Below, piece after piece: positions 34,516-41,542 of a stretch of DNA of 64,000 bases (the stretch's first letter is position 1; the number at the start of each line of letters is the position of its first letter). Below the pieces are notes generated by a model. It worked only from the letters and a program-made list of their open reading frames with translations, was not told the DNA's origin and made no database searches. Location of the stretch: positions 185,707 through 249,706 of the forward strand of contig CAJUSK010000010.1 of assembly GCA_910589075.1 (NCBI GenBank). The letters are read 5' to 3'. Origin of the DNA: an uncultured Lachnospiraceae bacterium. Lineage in GTDB: Bacteria; Bacillota; Clostridia; Lachnospirales; Lachnospiraceae. The position numbers and the translations under genes are program-made.

Positions 34516-34809
34516 CTACTCAAATGTACGCGGCACCACAAACATACCGTCCTTTTCCTCCGGCGCGTTTGCCAGCAGTGCATCACGCATGTCGCCGTTT
34601 GTCACCATATCTTCCCGCAATACGTTTTCCACCGGGAACGCATGCGACATGGGTTCAATGCCTTCCGTATCCAGTGCGTTCATCTGGTCGATATAATCCA
34701 GCATCCTGCCCATATCGCGTTTTGCCTGTTCTCTTTCTTCATCGGATAACTCCAGTTTGGCCAGAACTCCCACATATTCGATTGTCTCGTCCGAAATTCT
34801 ATTTTCCAT
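34516..34809 (-). CDS. gatC: Asp-tRNA(Asn)/Glu-tRNA(Gln) amidotransferase subunit C
   Basis: 97 residues. It has the GatC pattern TIEYVGVLAKLELSDEEREQAKRDMGRMLDYIDQMNALDT followed by PMSHAFPVENVLREDMV, the region that wraps around GatA. It stabilises the GatAB complex. GGAG and AGGG precede the ATG. It follows aspS by 28 bases. Confidence 0.95.
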   Translation of the reverse strand: MENRISDETIEYVGVLAKLELSDEEREQAKRDMGRMLDYIDQMNALDTEGIEPMSHAFPVENVLREDMVTNGDMRDALLANAPEEKDGMFVVPRTFE

Positions 34810-34837
34810 TGTCCCTGTTCTCCTCTGCCACCGGTTT

Positions 34838-36589
34838 TTAATCTCTTACCTTTATATGGACTTCCCTGAGCTGCTGCTCTGTCACCTGACCGGGCGCGCC
34901 GCACATCAGATCCTGTGCATTGCCATTCATGGGAAAGGCAATCACTTCTCTGATATTTTCCTCTCCCCGCAGAAGCATAATCATCCGGTCAATGCCCGGC
35001 GCCATGCCCGCATGAGGCGGCGCCCCAAACTGAAACGCTTCGTACAGTGCGCCGAACTTCTCCCGCAGGGCTTCCTCCTCATATCCCGCCAGCGCAAAAG
35101 CCTGAATCATAATATCAATGTCATGATTCCGTACCGCACCGGAAGACAGTTCCACACCATTGCATACAATATCATACTGGTAGGCCAGAATGGAAAGGGG
35201 ATCCTGTTCCTGCAACGCCTTCAGCCCGCCCTGGGGCATGGAAAAGGGGTTGTGGGTAAATGCAAGCTGTTTCGTCTCCGGGTCCCGTTCATACATGGGA
35301 AAATCATTGACGTAACAAAAACGGAATGCATGTTTCTCTGTCAGCCCCAGCCGCTCCCCCAGGGCGTTGCGGATCTGCCCTGCATAATAGCAGGCCCGCT
35401 CTTCTCTGTCTGCAATAAAGAAAATGGTATCGCCTGCCTCCAGAAAAGCCAGAGCAGCCAGTTCCGGTTTCAGTTCTTTTGGAATAAACTTGTCAATGGG
35501 CCCTTTATAGGATAAATCCGCAGCCACCTCCAGGTAGCCCAATCCCCCCATTCCCAGGGAAACGGCAAACTCCAGCAGTTTTTCATGAAAGCCTTTGGAC
35601 ATATCCCCATGTACTTTAATGGCCCGCACACATTTGCCAAGGAATGGTTTAAAAGTACACTTCTGGAAAAATTCCGTCACATCCATAATCCGCAAAGGAT
35701 TGCGCAGATCCGGTTTGTCCGTGCCAAACTCCAGCATTGCCTGTCTGTAACTGATGACCGGGTACGGCGCCTGTGTAACCGCCGCCCCCTCCGGCGCAAA
35801 TTTCCTGAAAACTGCCGTCAGCACTTCTTCTCCCACCCGGAATACATCCTCCTGGGTTGCAAAACTCATCTCGAAGTCCAACTGATAAAATTCTCCCGGA
35901 GAGCGGTCGGCTCTGGCGTCCTCATCCCGAAAACAAGGCGCTATCTGAAAATATCTGTCAAAACCTGCTGCCATCAAAAGCTGTTTATACTGCTGGGGCG
36001 CCTGGGGCAGCGCATAAAACCGGCCTTTATATTTTCTGGAAGGAACAATATAATCTCTGGCGCCTTCCGGGGAGGAAGCACACAAAATCGGTGTCTGTAT
36101 CTCCAGAAACCCCATGGAACTCATTTTCTCCCGGAGAAAAGAGATGACCTGAGAACGGAAGATGATATTGTCTTTCACTTTCTGATTCCGCAAATCCAGA
36201 TAACGGTATTTCAGACGGACTTCTTCTCTTGTCTCTCTGGATGTCATCACTTCAAACGGCAGGGATTTATACACTTTACCCAATATGGTAATGCTCTTAG
36301 CTTCCAGTTCCAGAGTGCCTGTGGGAATCCGGGGATTATAAGTATCCGCATCCCGTTTCACCAAAACACCCTCGACGGAAATACACATCTCCCGGGCAAT
36401 GCCCTCCGGCAATGGTATATTGCGGAGCACTACCTGCAGTACACCATACATATCACGCAGATCGATAAAGGAAACGCCTCCGTGATCTCTGATATTTTCC
36501 ACCCAGCCGGCAGCTTTGATAGTCTGCCCGATATCCGTTTCATGGATATCCCGTATGGCTGCGGTTCTGTAAATGTGGTCTGTCTTCAT
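34838..36589 (-). CDS. aspS: Aspartyl-tRNA synthetase, probably non-discriminating
   Basis: 583 residues, bacterial-type AspRS: N-terminal OB anticodon-binding domain (1-105), class II catalytic domain with motif 2 (FRDEDARADRSPGEFYQLD), a GAD insertion (~290-410), and motif 3 (GIDRMIMLLRGE). In the anticodon domain it has RDHGG, the His found in enzymes that also charge tRNA(Asn); discriminating enzymes usually have Leu there. It heads the operon with gatCAB, which would convert Asp-tRNA(Asn) to Asn-tRNA(Asn). GAGGAG lies 10 bases before the ATG. The leader holds a T-box (36900-37172) and two tandem 116-bp repeats. Confidence 0.95.
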   Translation of the reverse strand: MKTDHIYRTAAIRDIHETDIGQTIKAAGWVENIRDHGGVSFIDLRDMYGVLQVVLRNIPLPEGIAREMCISVEGVLVKRDADTYNPRIPTGTLELEAKSITILGKVYKSLPFEVMTSRETREEVRLKYRYLDLRNQKVKDNIIFRSQVISFLREKMSSMGFLEIQTPILCASSPEGARDYIVPSRKYKGRFYALPQAPQQYKQLLMAAGFDRYFQIAPCFRDEDARADRSPGEFYQLDFEMSFATQEDVFRVGEEVLTAVFRKFAPEGAAVTQAPYPVISYRQAMLEFGTDKPDLRNPLRIMDVTEFFQKCTFKPFLGKCVRAIKVHGDMSKGFHEKLLEFAVSLGMGGLGYLEVAADLSYKGPIDKFIPKELKPELAALAFLEAGDTIFFIADREERACYYAGQIRNALGERLGLTEKHAFRFCYVNDFPMYERDPETKQLAFTHNPFSMPQGGLKALQEQDPLSILAYQYDIVCNGVELSSGAVRNHDIDIMIQAFALAGYEEEALREKFGALYEAFQFGAPPHAGMAPGIDRMIMLLRGEENIREVIAFPMNGNAQDLMCGAPGQVTEQQLREVHIKVRD

Positions 36590-36666
36590 AATAATCTCTC
36601 CTCTCTTCTTGCGAAATTCCCTTTTTTCTCCGGGAAAAATGATGGATTTTCAAACACGCCCGGATA

Positions 36667-36898
36667 GAACAAAAGTGCGCTTCGCACACTCGCGCGTCCA
36701 AATTTCCCGGAAAGCGCAGCTTTTGTTCCGCGCGCGAAGCTGCGCATCCTTTTTGTTTCATAGGACGCACTTTCCTATGAAAGAACAAAAGTGCGCTTCG
36801 CACATTCGCGCGTCCAAATTTTCCGGAAAGCGCAGCTTTTGTTCCGCGCGCGAAGCTGCGCATCCTTTTTGTTTCATAGGACGCACTTTCCTATGAAA
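36667..36898. repeat. Two tandem 116-bp structured repeats in the aspS leader
   Basis: Units 36667-36782 and 36783-36898 differ at only a few positions. Each starts GAACAAAAGTGCGCTTCGCA and ends TTTCCTATGAAA. Internal pairing is extensive: outer arms AAAGTGCG/CGCACTTT, a GTGCG-CTT-CGCAC hairpin, a GCGCAGCTT/AAGCTGCGC stem, and ATAGGA/TCCTAT. A third copy lies at 62852-62967. The pair sits between the T-box terminator and the aspS start codon. Confidence 0.9.
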
Positions 36899-36899
36899 C

Positions 36900-37172
36900 A
36901 AAAAATCCCGGAATACAATCCTGTATTCCGGGACGGGAAATCACCCGCGGTACCACCCGCTTTGATCAGACGACATTTCCATCAAAATGTTGCACCGCCT
37001 GATCCTCTTGTTACACTTAACGCGTGTTACGTATGCCCCTACTGAATGGGTTCAGGGCATCTGCTCCGGAGTGTTCCCTTTGTCATTTCCCACAAGCGGC
37101 GCTCTCAGTCGGTGACGCCGCATTCCTGTCGCTTTCCCTGACAAGAGTCTCCTTCACTGCATTTTTCCTTTG
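36900..37172 (-). promoter_or_regulatory. T-box leader of the aspS-gatCAB operon
   Basis: The T-box sequence GGGTGGTACCGCGGG (36944-36958, minus strand) is perfect, and the terminator CCCGGAATACA/TGTATTCCGGG with T-tract follows (36900-36932). Stem I starts with AGTGAAGGAG (37158 downwards). The specifier region contains GGGAACA: reading one base apart gives GAA (Glu, 37076-37074) or AAC (Asn, 37075-37073), as reported for the two-codon T-box of Clostridium acetobutylicum that controls the same pathway. Uncharged tRNA should favour antitermination. Confidence 0.92.
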
Positions 37173-37176
37173 CCTG

Positions 37177-40044
37177 CTATGTTAACACAGGCGTTTCTGA
37201 ATTGCAAGATAATATTTCAATTTCTCTTTTTACCTTCCGCAGTTCCACTCCATAGCAAGTGCGCACCATGACTTTTTTCTTTTGGTGAAACAGGAGAAAA
37301 ACCATGGAGAAACGTACCTTATAATCCCGATACTCTCCGGATTTCATCAAATGTAACAGATTAATCTGTTGATACTCCCTTTTTCGCACAATGGCACATC
37401 TGCCAATCTTCTGCCAGACGCCCGCTTCGTCTTTCCGGTATACCAGGGCATGTTCAAAAATCAGGCAGAACAACAGCCAGACCAGTCCGCATAACAGCGC
37501 CGCCATCCAGACAGTATAAAGTGCGGCTTTTCTCCAGTTTATTTGTCTTTGTTCAGGTATCTCCTTCTCCAGGGTTTCCAGAACTGAAGTCTCTTTTGTC
37601 TGCTTTTGCCTGACAGGCAGCTTTTTCTCACGGGCCTGTGCCGGCGGGTGAGGCTGTATCTGTATCTCCTGGGGCAGCGCCGGTTCCATGTCGCCCTGAT
37701 AGCTGTCTCTGTTTTCCTTTTGATCAGGCACGACCTCTTCCGGTACCACGCCAGTCTCATCATACAGGAAATTCTCCGGTATGATACCTGACGGCTTCGG
37801 CGGCATTATTTCCGGTATGGGGGCTTCTTCTTTCTTTGTCCCTCCCGAATCCTTGTGCTTATGTTTTGAATCGGACGCACGGACATCATATAGAAACGTA
37901 AACGTCTCTTTTCGGACATTCCCCATACGATCCTTTACCCAGATCTCATATGTGCCTTCCCTGTCAACTGTCAGATAAGGGGAGGCGGAAAACACAACAC
38001 CATCTGTGGAAAACGGCGCCTCTGCCAGCCCGCTGCCCCAGGATCCGTCCGGCTGCAGATCGTTCGCTTCCAGCCGGACCCTTGTACTGCCCTCATACCA
38101 TGTCTCCGGCCTGTGACAGGTGAGCCGGGGCGGTGTACGGTCAATATTGCTGACGGTATGACTGCTCTCTTCCACATTGCCTGCGGCATCTCTGACTCTG
38201 CACAGATATGTACCGTTTTCCGATATTGTACAGCCATCCTGCGCGGTCCACGCCGGAACCGATTCCGGTTCCTCTCCATCGCCCCACACCGGTTCCCCGG
38301 ACGCCGGACGTCTGCCCCACAGATATGCCTGCTCCGCCAGACCGGAACATCCGTACTCCGCTGTGGCAGCGCAGTCCTCCGCCCGAACCGTCAGGGTGAT
38401 GTCCTCGGTGGTCCACCCGCTGTCCGACACCTCGATTTCCCGGATCACTGGCTTTTGTTTGTCAATATTGCGAACGTCCAGCACCCTCTCGGATATATTT
38501 CCCGCAGTATCGCGGATTTTACATGCATATGTACCGTTCTGTGATACGGTATATGTATCTTTATCTGTCCAGAGGGCATTGCCTTCCACGTCAGTCTCCC
38601 AGGACAGCCATGCTTCCGGACGGCCCTCCCCTTCATGTATGACTTCTGCCCGGATGGTCACATCCTCTCTTGTCCATGCAGTGGGCGCAGTCAGTTTTAC
38701 CTGGGGAAACAGGGAGACAACTTGCACACTGACCTGCCCTGACTGGCTGCTGCCATTGGATTCTTTTATATCCGTGAAGCGGGAGGTATTGACATAGCTG
38801 CTGCCGCCCTGATGGGCAGCGCCGCCGTTATAGCCGCCGCCACCGCCCTCGTAAGAGCCGTCGCTCCGGTTTCCGTTATATTTTCCGCCGTCTCCATGTC
38901 CTCCTGTTGTCTGTTTATCGGCGCCGCCACCGCCGCCGGCCACCATAATCCGGTGGTCAAGGCCATTGCCGCCCAGCCGTATATCCGAGGCCCCGCCGCC
39001 GGTGCCATGGGTCCAGTATCGCCCTTTGTTTCCCAGATCATTCGTGTCATAGCCCGCCGCAGCACCGCCATTATAGCCGCCCATACCGCCTTCCGGCCCG
39101 CCATGGGAATGCCGGATACCGCCCAGTCCGTTACCGCCCACATATATATACAGCACGGTTCCCTTTTCCAGGCTGATGGTTCCCTGACGCATACTGCCCC
39201 TGCCGCCGTCCAGGCTGTCTCCCGGTATACTCTGCGCGCCGCCTGCGCCGCCATAACAGGTAATCCTGTATTTCCCGCTGGCAGGCACCGTCCAGATCTG
39301 CACCGAGCCGGTACACCCATAGCTGTTTTCCTGTCCTACCTGTGGGTCTGTTGTGGATATGCCTGCCACAGCCGCAACCCGCATAACGGGGGAAAATACC
39401 GATCCTGGCTCTGTAATTTCATATTCTTCCATTTCTGTTTCCGGCTCTGTCCGCGTCTCCTGGTTCTCCAACACCGCGTCCAACAATTTGGCTCCCTCTG
39501 CCGCTTCCTCCGGCACATTGGCTGTATCATCCATTACCGGTGCTTTCTGGTCCTGTGGATTTTTCTCTGTTTCCTCTGCATTTCCATCAACAGTTTCTTC
39601 GGTCTGTACCCGATCCGTTTCCTGACCTTTTTCAGTATCTTCGCTTTTATCTTCGTTTTTATTTTCCTGATCTGCTCCAATACCTTCGTTTCTGGTTTCC
39701 TGGTCTGCTTCAATACCTTCGTTTTTATCTTCTTTTTTGTGTTCCCTGCCTTCTTCAGTATCTTCGCTCTTTTCCGCTTTTTTGTTTTCTTCTGTCACAG
39801 TTTCCGTTTCTCCGTTTTGATCCGTTGTCCGGAGTAAATCTTTTGTTTCCCCTTTCTTTTGGCCATCTTCCGTATCTGTTTCCGGAAGATCCGCCACCGA
39901 TTCCGTTTTTGTATTTGCTGCATCTCCCGGCAAGTCTTTGGTTTCCTCTTTTGCGCAGGATATTTCCCCATAAAAAGGGTGCACAAAAGAAACCGCCAAA
40001 ACAAAGGCAAGCAGCATTACACCGATTCTGTTTTTTACGTTCAT
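37177..40044 (-). CDS. Large glycine-rich surface protein with Ig-like repeats and C-terminal membrane anchor
   Basis: 955 residues. Signal peptide (1-~31, GVMLLAFVLAVSFVHPFYG); a highly charged Glu/Lys/Thr/Asn linker to ~220 with imperfect repeats (NEGIEADQET, NEGIGADQEN, NEDKSEDTEK); a glycine-rich domain (~240-440, GGNGLGGIRHSHGGPEGGMG, AGGGGGADKQ) of the bacterial Gly_rich type; three Ig/bacterial-adhesin-like repeats of about 90 residues, each with W(T/Y)-E and ending in a ..NID..PP joint; a polar linker; a membrane helix (~865-890, VWMAALLCGLVWLLFCLIF) and a basic cytoplasmic tail of about 75 residues. AGGAGG precedes the ATG. It probably acts as a cell-surface adhesin or sensor; the long tail suggests signalling. 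Ligand unknown. Confidence 0.85.
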   Translation of the reverse strand: MNVKNRIGVMLLAFVLAVSFVHPFYGEISCAKEETKDLPGDAANTKTESVADLPETDTEDGQKKGETKDLLRTTDQNGETETVTEENKKAEKSEDTEEGREHKKEDKNEGIEADQETRNEGIGADQENKNEDKSEDTEKGQETDRVQTEETVDGNAEETEKNPQDQKAPVMDDTANVPEEAAEGAKLLDAVLENQETRTEPETEMEEYEITEPGSVFSPVMRVAAVAGISTTDPQVGQENSYGCTGSVQIWTVPASGKYRITCYGGAGGAQSIPGDSLDGGRGSMRQGTISLEKGTVLYIYVGGNGLGGIRHSHGGPEGGMGGYNGGAAAGYDTNDLGNKGRYWTHGTGGGASDIRLGGNGLDHRIMVAGGGGGADKQTTGGHGDGGKYNGNRSDGSYEGGGGGYNGGAAHQGGSSYVNTSRFTDIKESNGSSQSGQVSVQVVSLFPQVKLTAPTAWTREDVTIRAEVIHEGEGRPEAWLSWETDVEGNALWTDKDTYTVSQNGTYACKIRDTAGNISERVLDVRNIDKQKPVIREIEVSDSGWTTEDITLTVRAEDCAATAEYGCSGLAEQAYLWGRRPASGEPVWGDGEEPESVPAWTAQDGCTISENGTYLCRVRDAAGNVEESSHTVSNIDRTPPRLTCHRPETWYEGSTRVRLEANDLQPDGSWGSGLAEAPFSTDGVVFSASPYLTVDREGTYEIWVKDRMGNVRKETFTFLYDVRASDSKHKHKDSGGTKKEEAPIPEIMPPKPSGIIPENFLYDETGVVPEEVVPDQKENRDSYQGDMEPALPQEIQIQPHPPAQAREKKLPVRQKQTKETSVLETLEKEIPEQRQINWRKAALYTVWMAALLCGLVWLLFCLIFEHALVYRKDEAGVWQKIGRCAIVRKREYQQINLLHLMKSGEYRDYKVRFSMVFLLFHQKKKVMVRTCYGVELRKVKREIEILSCNSETPVLT
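37179..37207 (-). promoter_or_regulatory. Promoter of the aspS T-box transcript
   Basis: TTGCAA (37202-37207) and TAACAT (37179-37184), 17-base spacing, minus strand. It lies inside the last codons of the glycine-rich protein gene; the transcript would start near 37172, just before Stem I. Confidence 0.65.
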
Positions 40045-40196
40045 AAATTCCTCCTGTTCTGTTTTGTATTAAGCCGGCTTTCTTTTGTGCTTTTCTGCGT
40101 TTCTCCGTTTCTCTTTTCCTGGGAAAATTCGTGAAATTGCAAGAATAAAAAATAAGAATGGTGAGATACAGGAAATATTCCGTATTTCCTGTGAAA

Positions 40197-40318
40197 CGAT
40201 AGAAAGAGCGCTTTGCGAACTTTCTATATGTCATAAACAATAGATTGCAGGCTTCGCCAGCAAACCTATTGTCATGAACAATAGAATCCACACTTCGCGA
40301 GTCTTCTATTGTCATGAA
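40197..40318 (+). repeat. Three tandem palindromic repeat copies
   Basis: Copies 40197-40236 (GATAGAAAGAGCGCTTTGCG), 40237-40278 (ACAATAGATTGCAGGCTTCG) and 40278-40318 (ACAATAGAATCCACACTTCG) lie head to tail in the gap between prfB and the surface protein gene. Each has different but self-complementary arms, showing compensatory divergence. Confidence 0.85.
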
Positions 40319-40325
40319 TGATGAG

Positions 40326-40353
40326 ATGCACCGGGCGAATTCGTCCGGTGCAT
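40326..40353. terminator. Hairpin downstream of prfB
   Basis: ATGCACCGG/CCGGTGCAT stem (9 bp) with 10-nt loop, without a good T-tract. It may limit read-through from secA-prfB or be another structural repeat. Confidence 0.4.
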
Positions 40354-40406
40354 TGATTATACAATGTTGCTTTTCATTTGTAAATACAAATATTTTGTTT
40401 TTTGCC

Positions 40407-41532
40407 TTATCCTTCCGTGGACGCACTGTCCGTGTTGATCCACTTGAGATACGCGTTGATAAAGGGATCCAACGCACCGTCCATCACAGCGTCCACATTG
40501 CTCACTTCTGCTGATGTGCGGTGATCCTTCACCATAGTATAGGGCTGCATAACATAGGAACGGATCTGGTTTCCCCAGCCGATCTCCTTTACTTCCCCCC
40601 GGATACCGGATAGTTTCTGCGCATTCTCTTCCTGTTTTAAGAGATAGAGTTTTGCTTTCAGCATCTGCATTGCTTTATCTTTATTCATATGCTGGCTCCG
40701 CTCATTCTGGCATTGCACCACAATCCCTGTGGGCAGATGGGTAATCCGGATGGCCGATGATGTCTTGTTGATATGCTGACCGCCTGCCCCGCTGCTTCGA
40801 TAGGTATCAATGCGCAGTTCATCCTCATTGATCTCGATGTCCAGATCTTCTTCAATATCGGGCATAACATCCAGCGATACGAAAGATGTCTGCCGTTTTC
40901 CCTGCGCGTTGAACGGAGAAATACGCACCAGACGATGGACACCCTTTTCCGATTTCAGATAGCCATAGGCATTTTCCCCGTTTACCTGAAATGTAACGGA
41001 TTTAATACCTGCTTCTTCACCGTCCAGATAGTCCAGCACTTCCACGCTGTAGCCTTTTTTCTCCGCCCACCTTGTATACATACGATACAGCATACCGGCC
41101 CAGTCACAGCTTTCCGTACCCCCTGCACCTGCATTTAACTTTAATATGGCATTGTTTTTGTCATATTCGCCGGACAGCAGTGTACTGATACGCACTTCTT
41201 CGAATCTGGAGATAAAATCGTCCAGTTCCTGTCTTGTTTCGGATACAATGTCCGGATCTTCCATCTCATATCCCATCTCAATGAGTGTTTCAATATCCTC
41301 ATACTGAGAGGAAAGACTGTCGCAGACTTCCACAATATCCTTTAAATTTTTCAGTTCCTTCATTTTCCGGTTGGAATAATCCGGGTCATCCCAGAAGCCT
41401 GGGGCTTCCATCTCCCGTTCCAACTCTTCAATCCGCTTTCCCCTGTCAGCCAGGTTAAAGTGAATCCCTCACTTCCGCTAATGGCGTTTCATATGCCTGT
41501 AATTCTGATTTCATCTGATCCAGTTCTACCAA
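40407..41532 (-). CDS. prfB: Peptide chain release factor 2 (programmed +1 frameshift)
   Basis: Complete RF2 of 374 residues if a +1 shift at codon 25 is used. The first frame starts at TTG 41532 (AGGTGA upstream) and reads MVELDQMKSELQAYETPLAE before CTT-TAA at 41460-41455. After a +1 slip it continues NLADRGKRIEELE and the RF2 body, including the GGQ motif (SSGAGGQHINKTSSA) and the anticodon-like SPF (ISPF). RF2 releases peptides at UGA and UAA. The gene lies 10 bases after secA, a common pairing. The in-frame stop is UAA, not the usual UGA. Confidence 0.95.
41455..41469 (-). promoter_or_regulatory. RF2 programmed frameshift site with UAA stop
   Basis: On the minus strand AGG GAT TCA CTT TAA C: an SD-like AGGG, the slippery CTT and the stop at the standard spacing. 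Only the stop identity (TAA) and the weaker SD differ from the canonical AGGGGG-TAT-CTT-TGA-C. Confidence 0.85.
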
Positions 41533-41542
41533 TTAACGTCAC

